From assembly GCA_963782985.1 (NCBI GenBank), contig CAWALU010000005.1, positions 1 to 64,000 of the forward strand: DNA of 64,000 bases. Reading direction: 5' to 3'. Source of the stretch: CAVSWT01 sp963782985 (GTDB lineage: Bacteria; Bacteroidota; Ignavibacteria; Ignavibacteriales; Ignavibacteriaceae). The position numbers were made by a program, and so were the translations under genes. This document shows, in pieces, positions 9,601-17,346 of this stretch (position 1 is its first letter; each line of letters opens with the position of its first letter). A model generated the notes under the pieces. The model did no database searches. It had not been told where the DNA came from and saw only the letters and a program-made list of their open reading frames with translations.

Positions 9601-9757
9601 CGGGGTAAACCGTGGAAATAGTTATTACAGGCGGCGTAATTTTGGGCAGCAGCTCATAACTCAATTGAGTGTAACTGTATAAACCCAGCACGCTTAACGC
9701 TGCAAAAATAACCACAATTAGCGTGGGTCTTTTTATTGCAAGTTCTGTTATCGTCAT
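6614..9757 (-). CDS. RND efflux pump permease, AcrB/HAE1 type
   Basis: The protein has 1047 residues, the usual length. It has the RND plan: helix 1, a large periplasmic domain (about 35-330), helices 2-6, helix 7, a second periplasmic domain (about 550-840) and helices 8-12. The proton-relay aspartates are present in helix 4 (VGILVDDSIVVLEN, near residue 400), and GLVGKNAILLVD marks helix 10. This wording fits hydrophobe/amphiphile pumps better than heavy-metal pumps. It is the last gene of tetR-tolC-adaptor-pump on the minus strand, with 162 bp to the adaptor. The drug or solvent exported cannot be read from sequence. Confidence 0.95.
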   Translation of the reverse strand: MTITELAIKRPTLIVVIFAALSVLGLYSYTQLSYELLPKITPPVITISTVYPGASPSEVETSVTKPIEDAISSLDEIDAVNATSAEGVSFVMVNFLQSANVDIALQNAQRKVNEIVSRLPADAKSPTLSKFALDEIPVLRMGVTSNLPSTEFYQFLKDRIQPRLSKVAGVGQITLVGGDEREVKVNLNADKIHSYGLSILQVVQAVKSSNLDYPTGKIEDSKDQFVVRIAGKFNSIDELKNLVVAQSKTGGDVKLSDLAEVEDGQKDYKTINRINGRTSVGVLLQKQTDANAVEVVRLAKIELAKIESDYKSQAVKFDIAQDGSQFTLDAANGVKFDLFLAVILVAIVMMLFLHSIRDSFIVMLAIPASMISTFIVMYLFGFTLNLMTLLALSLVVGILVDDSIVVLENIHHHLEKGEAKRSAALKGRNEIGFAALSITMVDVVVFVPLALTGGLIGNIIRQFAVVVVISTLLSLFVSFTITPALASRIGKLERLTKNSLMGRFALWFETKFKKLVQHYLSILKWSLSNKWKVIGLSVLLFILSLSLAPAGFIGSEFITQSDRGEFAVILEMNPGSSIDNTNLVTQKIERYVANLPEVKKVFTTVGASNEGLLGQSSNNSSELDVALVPKEQRDISTDDVGEKIKQYAGKIPGVKVRVNPIGIFGTANQTPIQLIVNGPKREDVEKGANNLANTLKNIPGTADVRLSAEEGKPETRVDIDRQKLAQFGLTIADVGAALRVALTGDDDSKFRDGNDDYDLRIVLDKFDRSKISDIKNLTFINKRGEAIELQQFANIFQTTGPTKLQRRNRINAITVYAQVDGRPSGSIGQDIKAALAKNILPAGVDVAYEGDLKNQADSFGSLGLAMIAAILFVYMVMVALYDSYIYPFVVLLSIPVAMVGAFLALALTMKTLNIFSILGIIMLIGLVGKNAILLVDRANQMRKENGMNVFDSLMEAGHSRIRPILMTTTAMVIGMLPLALATDSGSEWKSGLAWAIIGGLISSMFLTLILVPVVYTMMEKLKVKVPALGRKIFRRKTREDIVLEYQD

Positions 9758-9919
9758 TTTATAATACCTTATTATTAAAATTTAGTTTTCTTTTTTACGG
9801 CTAATCAAACAATGTGTTTTATTTATTAACTCTATGGGTAATTGTCATTACTAATGATTTTACATGCTGAAGAGTTCTAAAACTTGTTATTGCCAACTCA
9901 TTATTACAATACAATTTAT

Positions 9920-10969
9920 TTATTCAACAACCATTACTTTAAAATTATTGGCAAGATTATTTTGACCGCTCACTACAACTTTTTCCCCCGCCTTTAATCC
10001 TTCCAGTACTTCAAGATTTTTATCGTAAGCGCTTCCGACGACAATATTTTTTAAAACCGCTTCGCCATTTTCAACAACGAATACTTGCGGATTTTTAACG
10101 CTGCCAATTAACGCTTCACGCGGAATAAATAATTTTTCGCCTGAAGAATTTGATCTGAATAAAACTTCGCCAAACATTCCCGCTTTTAAGGGATGCTCTT
10201 TGCTGTTCTTTAAAGATACTTCAACGGGATAAGTATGCGCTTCATCGCCTTTGTCGCTTATGGTTGAAATCTTCCCGTCAAAAGTAATTCCCGGATAAAC
10301 ATCCGTGCTGACTTTTACGGCATCGCCGGGTTTTAGTTGAAATGCATTTTTTTCGCCGACGTTTAATTTTACTTTCAGTTCGGCTATATCAACTATATTT
10401 GCAACCGGAGAATTTTTCTGTACATAATTTCCAACGTCAACAAGCCGCGAAGTTACTACGCCGGAAATTGGAGCGGTTATTTTTGCATCTGAGTATTCGC
10501 GTTTAGCTACTATGTACTGCGCCTCGGCTGATTGAAATGCAAGCTTGATTGATTCTCTCTGCGCATCCGTTACAGCTTTTTGATTGTATAGCGCTTCGTA
10601 TCTTTCAAAATCTTTTTTAGCTTTTTCATAATTTACTTCGGCTGTTTTGAACGCAGCCAATTTTAATTCATTGTCAAGCTGAATTAAAGTCGAGCCTTTG
10701 GATTTATAATCGCCGACTTTTGCGAACACGCCCACAACCTTTCCCTGCGCTTCTGAAATAATTGCAACGTCATTGCTTGCTTCAATAGTTCCCACAAGCT
10801 GAAGATTTCTATCAACCGATTTATTTTCAACTGAAGCAACGCTGACAGGATAAGATTCTATTTTTTCATTTTTACTTTTAGCCTGCAGCTTTGCCCTATT
10901 GCTGAAGAGTATCGCGATTACTCCCCCCACAATTAAAAATGAAATTATAAAATATTTTAACTTTTTCAT
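9920..10969 (-). CDS. RND periplasmic adaptor (membrane fusion protein)
   Basis: The protein has 349 residues. It links the inner-membrane pump to the TolC-like channel. An N-terminal anchor helix (about 5-22) is followed by a lipoyl/barrel-sandwich half (EAQGKVVGVFAKVGDYKSKG), a coiled-coil hairpin (about 105-150, AFKTAEVNYEKAKKDFERYE), the second lipoyl half (ITAPISGVVTSRLVDVGNYV), a beta-barrel and a membrane-proximal domain ending in GLKAGEKVVVSGQNNL. No lipobox is visible, so it is anchored by the helix. It sits between tolC (34 bp upstream) and the pump gene. Confidence 0.94.
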   Translation of the reverse strand: MKKLKYFIISFLIVGGVIAILFSNRAKLQAKSKNEKIESYPVSVASVENKSVDRNLQLVGTIEASNDVAIISEAQGKVVGVFAKVGDYKSKGSTLIQLDNELKLAAFKTAEVNYEKAKKDFERYEALYNQKAVTDAQRESIKLAFQSAEAQYIVAKREYSDAKITAPISGVVTSRLVDVGNYVQKNSPVANIVDIAELKVKLNVGEKNAFQLKPGDAVKVSTDVYPGITFDGKISTISDKGDEAHTYPVEVSLKNSKEHPLKAGMFGEVLFRSNSSGEKLFIPREALIGSVKNPQVFVVENGEAVLKNIVVGSAYDKNLEVLEGLKAGEKVVVSGQNNLANNFKVMVVE

Positions 10970-11003
10970 TTAATTACCTTTCGTTCTATAAATTTTATTA
11001 AAA

Positions 11004-12326
11004 TTATTTGCCTGTAGATTTTTCTAATTGAGCGATAGCTAATTCGTAATCAACAAGGGATTGAACATAGTTTGTTTTAGCCTGAAGCAGAGCCACTTCA
11101 GCGTCAATTAATTCTGAGTTTATAGTTAGTCCGTTTTTATACTGCTGATTTGTTACCCTATAATTTTCTTCCGCTTGATTAACGTTATCATCAGCCACGC
11201 TAATGCTTTCTTTTGCGCGAAGCATTTCCAAATAATTATTAGTTACTTCCAGCGTAACATTATCTTTAATAGTTTTATAGGAATCTTTTGTCTGCTCGTA
11301 CTGCGCTTCCGCCTGCGTTGTTTGATCGGAAGTAGCGCCCCAATTCCAAAGATTAAAAGAAGCGGCAACGCTAACATCCCACGTTCCTTTAAATTTATCT
11401 TCGGTGGGAAAAACCCTTTGATTCGGGCGCGCATAATTATAATTGCCGGTTAAAAATATTTGCGGAAACCAATTTGACTTCGCCGCTGTAATTCCCGACT
11501 CGCTAGCTTTAATTTTAAATCCCATTGATTTTAATTCCGGGCGCTTATCATAAGCTTTATTTACAAGAACATCTAAATCTTCAGTTATATTTTCATTAGG
11601 ATTTACATTTTCGGCAATTTCAATTTTTGTTGCGAGCGGCAGTCCAATTAAATTATTTAAATTTATCATCGCTATTCTTACGGCATTGTTTGCGTCAATC
11701 TGTTTTAATTTAGTGTTGGCTAATTGAACCTGAACTTTTAACAATTCATTTTTGGTTCCTAATCCTTGATCATAAAAATTCTGAACATCTTTTAAATGGA
11801 CATTCGTTTGTTCAACATTTTCATCCACTACTTTTTTCACTTCATTTGCCTTGAACAAATTCCAGTAAGCGTTTTTAATTCTGTAAACCAAATCATTTTT
11901 ATCGCGGTTAAAATCTTCTTTAACCGATTCCAAATTATATTCAGCCATATCCGAGTTTGCTTTTAATTTGAAGCCCGTAAATATGGGCTGTTGAAGGGTC
12001 AGCTTTACTCCGTAGCTATTCACAATATTTTGGCTAAGATCAAAATCGCCAAAGGGAGTAGAAATTGAAAATGGATCAATTGGGCTAAGCCGGCTATAAT
12101 TTGCGTTAAGCGAAAGGCTGGGGAGCCGGGACGCATTGGCTTCTCCCAATTTTGCATCGGCGGCGGTTACGCGCCATTTAGCAGAATTTATCTCTTCGCT
12201 ATTTTCCAAACCTAATCTCACGCTTTCTTCCAGCGTAAGCTTTTTAATTTCCTGCGCAAAAGAAAAATTAATTGCAGCCAACATTAAGACTGTTATGCAG
12301 ATTAAATTTTTAATTTGAAATTTCAC
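11004..12326 (-). CDS. TolC-family outer membrane efflux protein
   Basis: About 440 residues. I chose the GTG at 12326, because AAGGAG lies 9 bases upstream and the protein then starts with a clean signal peptide (KFQIKNLICITVLMLAAINFSFAQ read from residue 2, cut after FAQ); the earlier ATG at 12350 includes the ribosome site in the coding frame. The mature part shows the two OEP repeats, each with long coiled helices, for example LTLEESVRLGLENSEEINSA at the N-terminus. It forms the outer-membrane channel of the tripartite pump. The gene follows tetR by about 56 bp and is co-oriented with it. Confidence 0.93.
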   Translation of the reverse strand: MKFQIKNLICITVLMLAAINFSFAQEIKKLTLEESVRLGLENSEEINSAKWRVTAADAKLGEANASRLPSLSLNANYSRLSPIDPFSISTPFGDFDLSQNIVNSYGVKLTLQQPIFTGFKLKANSDMAEYNLESVKEDFNRDKNDLVYRIKNAYWNLFKANEVKKVVDENVEQTNVHLKDVQNFYDQGLGTKNELLKVQVQLANTKLKQIDANNAVRIAMINLNNLIGLPLATKIEIAENVNPNENITEDLDVLVNKAYDKRPELKSMGFKIKASESGITAAKSNWFPQIFLTGNYNYARPNQRVFPTEDKFKGTWDVSVAASFNLWNWGATSDQTTQAEAQYEQTKDSYKTIKDNVTLEVTNNYLEMLRAKESISVADDNVNQAEENYRVTNQQYKNGLTINSELIDAEVALLQAKTNYVQSLVDYELAIAQLEKSTGK

Positions 12327-12382
12327 TTTTATATTCTCCTTACTATGCATTCTTAGTTGCTAAAAAAATTTTAGAGCTTATT

Positions 12383-13012
12383 TTATTTGGGTTCATCACT
12401 ATTAAGATGAGCTTGGTATTTTTGTCTTCCCTCTTCAGTAAAGATTCCGTTAAATATTACCGAAACTATATTGTCAAAAACTTGTTCGGATGTAAGAGGC
12501 AAATCAGAGAGCACTTCTGGCACCAAAACATTATGGATAGCATTTATGTAAATGAGCATAATAATTTCTTCATCCAGGTCTTTTCTTACGGCGCCCTTTT
12601 TAATTCCTTCGCGAATTAACCGCGAGTATTTTTCACGAATATATTTTTTCCTTGATTCGTGAACCTCATTCCATATTTCAGGAAAATTTTTTTTCAAATC
12701 TTCAAACAACGGACCTTTCATATTAGGCAGTTGATTCCGAATAAACTTCATCATTGAAGAAAGCTTTTCCACAAAATCTAAATTTTCATCTGCCCATAAT
12801 CTTTCAAGATAATCGTCAATATCGCACTTTCGTTTATCAATAATTTCTTTAACACATTGTTCCTTGCTTTCAAAATACTTATACAAAGTTTTTTTGCTCA
12901 TTCCCATACTGTCTGCAATTTCTTGCATTGTAACTTTATTATATCCGTATTTAATAAATAATTCCTGAGAATTACTTAAAATTCTTTCCCTTATTTCAAT
13001 TTCATCGTGCAT
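12383..13012 (-). CDS. TetR-family repressor of the efflux operon
   Basis: The protein has 209 residues with an N-terminal TetR helix-turn-helix (about 9-55): LFIKYGYNKVTMQEIADSMG followed by KKTLYKYFESKEQ, then an all-helical ligand domain without a recognisable subfamily. An AAAGGAAAG ribosome site precedes the ATG. It is the first gene of the efflux operon, not divergent from it, so repression would act on its own promoter and the whole operon. A good inverted repeat at 13116-13145 lies just downstream of the -7 element. The ligand is unknown. Confidence 0.92.
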   Translation of the reverse strand: MHDEIEIRERILSNSQELFIKYGYNKVTMQEIADSMGMSKKTLYKYFESKEQCVKEIIDKRKCDIDDYLERLWADENLDFVEKLSSMMKFIRNQLPNMKGPLFEDLKKNFPEIWNEVHESRKKYIREKYSRLIREGIKKGAVRKDLDEEIIMLIYINAIHNVLVPEVLSDLPLTSEQVFDNIVSVIFNGIFTEEGRQKYQAHLNSDEPK

Positions 13013-13115
13013 TTACTTTCCTTTATTTTACTGATAAAACTTTACCGGTATTTCAAGTTTCCATTTTAAGCTTAGATTTCGTCTTGTTTTTAAGCGTTTT
13101 TAATTATAATGTTAG

Positions 13116-13145
13116 TGGAAACTGATATTGTTTTTTCGGTTTCCA
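13116..13145. promoter_or_regulatory. Probable TetR operator upstream of the efflux operon
   Basis: TGGAAACTGA (13116-13125) and TCGGTTTCCA (13136-13145) are inverted repeats matching at 9 of 10 bases with a 10-base spacer. A third half-site, AGTTTCCA, is at 13056-13063. The palindrome touches the -7 element of the candidate promoter, a typical place for a repressor. That the linked TetR protein binds it is inference. Confidence 0.6.
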
Positions 13146-13174
13146 AACTTAAGGCAAAAAATGTGAGTTGTCAA
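13144..13174 (-). promoter_or_regulatory. Candidate promoter of the tetR-efflux operon
   Basis: On the minus strand, TTGACA (13174-13169) is followed after exactly 17 bases by TAAGTTTG (13151-13144). TAnnTTTG is the Bacteroidetes -7 element, and TTG-type -33 elements accompany it. It lies about 130 bp before the tetR start. The rest of 13013-13447 holds an 8-bp palindrome (TACCGGTA, 13043-13050) and a direct repeat near 13345-13376, but no credible gene. Confidence 0.6.
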
Positions 13175-13447
13175 TAGATATTTTAACGTATTTAGAAAGC
13201 AAGTGATGAAAAGAAATTTTTGGTGATGAGCGGCGTGCGGAAAGATAAAATAAAGACAAACTAAACTATTTAATCTTTGCAATTTAAAAATGATTAGTAA
13301 TTTAATTCCCAACAATTTCTAATTTATTATTTTTTAAAAATAAGTTCGCTTATGGTAAGAAAAAATTCGCTTTTGGTTTTTGAGATTTAAATACCATTTA
13401 TTAAAATATTGGCGGGTTAATTTAAAGGTTTTATAAAAAATATTTAT

Positions 13448-14299
13448 ATGAAAACAACAATTGTAAGATTTTTTGTTTTACTAGTTATGATTGGCGGATG
13501 CAAAGATGAAAAAATAGTAGGGATAGACCCGCCATGTATAGATTGCCCGTTCGACTTTAGATTAACTGATTTTGAACCAGCATGGTCGCCTGATGGAAAA
13601 ACTATTGCCTATGTTCATGGAGATACTGCGGATGGAAAAACCGGAATATATCTTATTGATACTTTCGGAATGAATAAAAAAATGTTTTATGCAAGTGGAA
13701 GAGCATATAGTCCTGCTTGATCAGATGATGGGGAATGGATTGCATTCTCTGATGGAGGAGAGATTTTTAAGATGAAAATTAAGGGCGATAGTTTAATTCA
13801 GCTAACATTTGAAGGGAGCAATTTTTTCCCCGACTTTAGCCTAGATGGACAATGAATTCCATTTGATTCAAATAATGATAGCCCAAATGGAATGAATTTT
13901 ATTTGGAAAATGAAAGTTGATGGTTTAGGCAAAGAAAGAATTGCTTATGATGCTACCAGTGGTGAAATAAGAATGCCAAACTGGTCATCGGATAACAAAA
14001 TTGTCCATCAGAGATATATTGTTGGAATAGGAGGAGCGCCAGAAATTTTTACAATGAATTCTTCCGGTAAAAATGTGGTAAGATTAACATATGATAAAAA
14101 TTTTGATAGCTATCCAAAATATTCGCCTGATAGAATCACAATTGCATTTACTTCTCAGCCTAATGGTGGTTCACCACAAATTTGGGTAATGAATTCAGAT
14201 GGAACGAATTTAAAACAGCTTACTCCAAGAGATATTCTTTTTAAAAGCAAACCAATAGAAATAATAAAAGAAGCTTGGGTTCAGAACCAGGTTTTATAG
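13448..14299 (+). pseudogene. TolB/PD40-like beta-propeller lipoprotein interrupted by two TGA codons
   Basis: One frame of 284 codons runs from ATG 13448 to TAG 14297-14299 but holds TGA at 13718-13720 and 13853-13855. The N-terminus is a lipoprotein signal (LLVMIGGCKDE). Several PD40 repeats follow, such as FEPAWSPDGKTIAYV and YPKYSPDRITIAFTSQPNG. Both TGA codons sit where the repeat calls for tryptophan (PA-stop-SDDGEWIAF and DGQ-stop-IPFDSN), so each looks like TGG changed to TGA. TGA is an ordinary stop elsewhere in the window, so decay or base-call error is likelier than recoding. The C-terminus lacks a further clear repeat and may also be damaged. The ancestral role was probably an exported sugar- or protein-binding propeller. 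Confidence 0.7.
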
Positions 14300-14383
14300 A
14301 CAGAGCTTATAGATAGGTTTGTCGCAGCATGCAGGTATGAACGTCTTTACAAATATTACCCCTCAAAACTCGAAACTAAACTT

Positions 14384-15979
14384 TTATGAATCTGAATCAA
14401 TTACCATTTCATAATGCTCTTTAAATTTTTTAACTGATTCAAAAATTGATTTCGCAATTTCCTCCTGACCTTTTGAGCTTTTCAAAAAATCAGCGTCTTT
14501 TTTATTTGATAAAAAACCGGACTCAATTAAAACGCCGGGCATTGAAGCTCCCACTAAAACATAAAAGCCCGCCTGCTTTATTCCCCGCGAAGGAATTGAA
14601 AGACTGGCGCTAAACTGCTTATTTAAAAAATCAGAAAACTTTTCAGAATATTTCATATATGATGACTGCGCCATTGTAACTAAAATAAAATTTTCATCCG
14701 TAAGCGCTTGGTAGCGGCTGGGGTTTTCTTCGTATTCAATTACGCTGTTTTCTCTTTCGGCTATGGCAATCGCTTCTTTGGTTCTGCCGGGACGTAAAAG
14801 ATATACTTCAAATCCCGAAGCGTTGGTTGGTTTTTTTGGCGTTGAGTTACAGTGAACTGATATAAATAATTTGCCGTCGTTGTCATTTGCTATTTTTCCC
14901 CGCTTGTATAGCTCCACAAACTTATCGTCTTTTCTGGTATAAACTACCTTAACGTCTTTCAAATTTTTTTCCAGCAGCTTACCGAGCTTTAAAGCGATTC
15001 CCAGGTTTACATCTTTTTCTTTAACCCCGTTTACGCCAATAGCGCCGGCGTCATGCCCGCCATGTCCGGCGTCAATAACAATAACGCCAAAATTCCATTT
15101 CTGTTTATTTTTTTCTTTGTCGTCATTGTTGGAAAAAACTTTATTGTGCAGGGTAATTAAAATATCATTGCTGCCGGAAGCGGTTATAACTTCGCTGGTT
15201 GAATATTCTTTTCCTAATTTTATTTTTATTTCAGCGTCCGAATTAATATTTAAAACCTTTAGCTCTTTAATTAAACCTTCGCCGTTAGTTTTGTTAAGCG
15301 CGTTAGCATTTGCGCTGCAATCTTTTAAAATGATGGTGAGCGTTCCGTTTTTATACGAGCTGTTGTATGTCGTAATTTTTTTGTTGGATTTTAATCTTAT
15401 TAAAGTTCCATTTGCTTTTTCATCAATAGTTAAATCGGAAATGTTAAAACTTTTTGTATTTACAGATTCGTCGGGCGGCTTCTCTTCAGGCGTTATTTCT
15501 TCGGGAAAATTGTTTGCCGGGACTTCAGTTTCAGGGTTAAGCGCTCTGCCGATAGTTAATCTATTGGGACCGTTAAAAATAATTTGTCTGCCCAGCGCAT
15601 CCTGCAAAATATCTAATGAATAAAACAGCGGAATAAAAATTTCTTCGCCGGTTTTAATTGTGTTAACCGGAATTTGGAAAACTTTAGATTTGTTTGTTTG
15701 ATTATCAATTAAAACATAAAAAGAATTTTGCGAGGTTATAATTAATTTTCTTGAAGTAAAGTTTAATTGAATTTTATTAGAAGTTTTGTTGAACTTATAA
15801 TTTTCAGAAATGGCCTCGGCAAATTGCGATACTGAAAAATAAATTGTTCCTTCTTTAGTCTGCGCAGAAATATAATTGCTGCCGATTGCAGTTATAATTT
15901 CTAATTTTGAAATTGACTGGCTGAAAGCGGTGGAGGCTAAAATTAAAACCGATAAAAATATTTTATAAAATCGTAGCAT
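14384..15979 (-). CDS. N-acetylmuramoyl-L-alanine amidase (Amidase_3) with AMIN-like domain
   Basis: The protein has 531 residues. It cleaves the amide bond between MurNAc and the stem peptide in the periplasm. A signal peptide (about 1-20, ending STAFSQ) is followed by a domain resembling copper-amine-oxidase N-terminal modules (about 30-150), an AMIN-like beta domain (about 180-280) and the catalytic domain (about 295-520). Zinc-binding and catalytic residues are visible in VIDAGHGGHDAGAIG, VKEKDVNL, ISVHCNST and GVLIESGFLSN. AMIN-type regions recruit such amidases to the division site. It ends convergent to the broken PD40 gene and is preceded by the methyltransferase gene with 10 bp between them. 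Confidence 0.93.
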   Translation of the reverse strand: MLRFYKIFLSVLILASTAFSQSISKLEIITAIGSNYISAQTKEGTIYFSVSQFAEAISENYKFNKTSNKIQLNFTSRKLIITSQNSFYVLIDNQTNKSKVFQIPVNTIKTGEEIFIPLFYSLDILQDALGRQIIFNGPNRLTIGRALNPETEVPANNFPEEITPEEKPPDESVNTKSFNISDLTIDEKANGTLIRLKSNKKITTYNSSYKNGTLTIILKDCSANANALNKTNGEGLIKELKVLNINSDAEIKIKLGKEYSTSEVITASGSNDILITLHNKVFSNNDDKEKNKQKWNFGVIVIDAGHGGHDAGAIGVNGVKEKDVNLGIALKLGKLLEKNLKDVKVVYTRKDDKFVELYKRGKIANDNDGKLFISVHCNSTPKKPTNASGFEVYLLRPGRTKEAIAIAERENSVIEYEENPSRYQALTDENFILVTMAQSSYMKYSEKFSDFLNKQFSASLSIPSRGIKQAGFYVLVGASMPGVLIESGFLSNKKDADFLKSSKGQEEIAKSIFESVKKFKEHYEMVIDSDS

Positions 15980-15989
15980 TAAAAAAAAC

Positions 15990-16568
15990 TTAGCCCAAAA
16001 ATGGAATCATAAAACCGGATTTAGATTTGTAGGTTTTAAAATCATCGCCGAAATGTTTTTGCAATAATTTATCTTCCATCGAAGCGCGCATAATTATAAA
16101 AGGTATTTGCAAAATCGCCAGAGGCAAAATTAAGTAGCTCATCACTGCAAAGCCTGCGCCTAAATCCAATAATATTTGTGAAATATACTGCGGATGTCTA
16201 ATCGTTTTAAAAGCTCCGTTGGAAATTAATTTATGATTTTTGAAAATGACAATTTCTTGAGAATAATTTTCGCCCAAACTTTTATAAGCCCAAATTTGTA
16301 TCCACGAAAAAACAATATAAACTATCAAACCAATTAAACGGAGAGTATGATTTTCAGCAGTGTATTCAAAAGTTCCGATTTGAAAAATTCCCAATACTAA
16401 AGCAACTAAAGTTAAAGTCGCCAACGTTAGAGGAAGTTTTTGCAGATAGGTTTTGGGTTTTTCTTTAGCCGCGCCCACGATAGAACGGAGTCCTTTTTTA
16501 GCTCCCGCTACATTGGCTCCGAAAGCCGCAATTAAATTTATTGCCGCAATAATATTTATTGGGTCCAT
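15990..16568 (-). CDS. Isoprenylcysteine methyltransferase/PEMT-like membrane protein
   Basis: The protein has 192 residues with about five hydrophobic helices. The conserved C-terminal core of the ICMT/PEMT family is visible: ISNGAFKTIRHPQYISQILL, then a hydrophobic pair and RASMEDKLLQKHFGDDFKTY, where the RHP and E-x-x-L patterns form the SAM-binding site in relatives. Bacterial members methylate lipids or small molecules; the substrate here is unknown. It lies 10 bp before the amidase gene, so the two are probably co-transcribed. Confidence 0.85.
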   Translation of the reverse strand: MDPINIIAAINLIAAFGANVAGAKKGLRSIVGAAKEKPKTYLQKLPLTLATLTLVALVLGIFQIGTFEYTAENHTLRLIGLIVYIVFSWIQIWAYKSLGENYSQEIVIFKNHKLISNGAFKTIRHPQYISQILLDLGAGFAVMSYLILPLAILQIPFIIMRASMEDKLLQKHFGDDFKTYKSKSGFMIPFLG

Positions 16569-16677
16569 ATTTTCAATTTAAAAAAATTCTAAAAAAAATT
16601 TATGACAATGCAAGATAACTAATTATTTAATCCTTACTCAAGGTTGTATTCATATTGCTAAAACCTTGCCGGCATTT

Positions 16678-16830
16678 CGAAGGATTCGCCGCGGCGAATT
16701 CGACTGAGAAATCTTTCTGAAATGCGAGATTTCTCCCTCTGGTCGAAATGACAATGGGAGTTTTCACACAGGCGCTGAAGCCGTGGGTTACTGATAAAAA
16801 GTATTTAAGATAAAACCGTTTCAACGGTTT
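16678..16830. repeat. Palindrome-rich intergenic repeat
   Basis: The 355-bp gap between the methyltransferase and Trm112-like genes has no convincing gene but holds three hairpins: a perfect 16-bp palindrome ATTCGCCGCGGCGAAT (16684-16699), 9-bp arms GAGAAATCT / AGATTTCTC (16706-16714, 16727-16735) and AAACCGTT / AACGGTTT with a 2-base loop (16813-16820, 16823-16830). The GGTCGAAATGAC text nearby resembles dispersed intergenic repeats common in this phylum, from memory. A 65-codon ORF through it is probably spurious. Confidence 0.6.
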
Positions 16831-16923
16831 ATAAATTGAAAAAACTATATGATCATTTTGATAGGGTCTTATGACGCCGTTTATGGATGAACAATATATT
16901 TTGCCGAGGTGAAGATTTAAACA

Positions 16924-17136
16924 TCAAATATTTTTTCCATGCTTTTTCATTATAGTTTCCCATTCTTCAATTTCCAATTGTTCTGATTCATCAATTAACA
17001 TAACGGGAATGTCGTCTTCAATTCTATAACGCCGCCGCGTATTTTTATCAGTTGAAACTAATGTATTACCATCAAGCACAAGATCGGCTTTTGTTTCAGG
17101 GCAGCAGAGAATATCAAGCAGCTCTTTACTTATCAT
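16924..17136 (-). CDS. Trm112-like small zinc-binding protein
   Basis: The protein has 70 residues from the methionine at 17136, where AGGAG lies 8-9 bases upstream; the longer frame to 17241 adds 35 hydrophobic residues that do not fit the family. LLDILCCPETKADLVLDGN (about 6-24) is the N-terminal zinc-ribbon half of Trm112/YcaR proteins, and RRRYRIEDDIPVMLIDE is their conserved C-terminal part. Trm112-type proteins act as activating partners of methyltransferases, and short bacterial versions are often uncharacterised. Only one pair of adjacent cysteines is present, so zinc binding is doubtful. The ICMT-like gene is nearby, but a link is speculative. Confidence 0.85.
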   Translation of the reverse strand: MISKELLDILCCPETKADLVLDGNTLVSTDKNTRRRYRIEDDIPVMLIDESEQLEIEEWETIMKKHGKNI

Positions 17137-17262
17137 AATTCTTTCTCCTATACTACAAAAAAATTTTACGGTTAATTTTATTGCTATAAAAATAAATATA
17201 AATTTCTTTAATTCATCATGCAAAGCAGATGCAAGCTTCACCTTGCGTATATTAAAATAAAA

Positions 17263-17280
17263 CGCAACTTGTAAGTTGCG
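17263..17280. repeat. Short perfect palindrome between the Trm112 and LOG genes
   Basis: CGCAACTT (17263-17270) and AAGTTGCG (17273-17280) are complementary with a 2-base loop. The stem lies between two divergent genes and has no T-tract on either strand, so it is not a terminator. I group it with the other short dispersed palindromes of the window. Confidence 0.5.
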
Positions 17281-17346
17281 GCTACTGTTTAAATTTTTAT
17301 AAGTTTAAAATAATCAAATCAACTCCAATATAATGAAGGCAGCCGT

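Noticed and set aside
13112..13315. 67-residue ORF upstream of tetR
   Set aside because: It overlaps the promoter and operator and shows no family features.
13448..14299. Genome-wide TGA-to-tryptophan recoding
   Set aside because: TGA ends other intact genes in the window, such as the diheme cytochrome (23341-23343) and the sigma factor (32718-32720), and Trp is normally TGG.
16627..16824. 65-residue ORF in the gap before the Trm112 gene
   Set aside because: It reads through palindromic repeats and looks like no protein.
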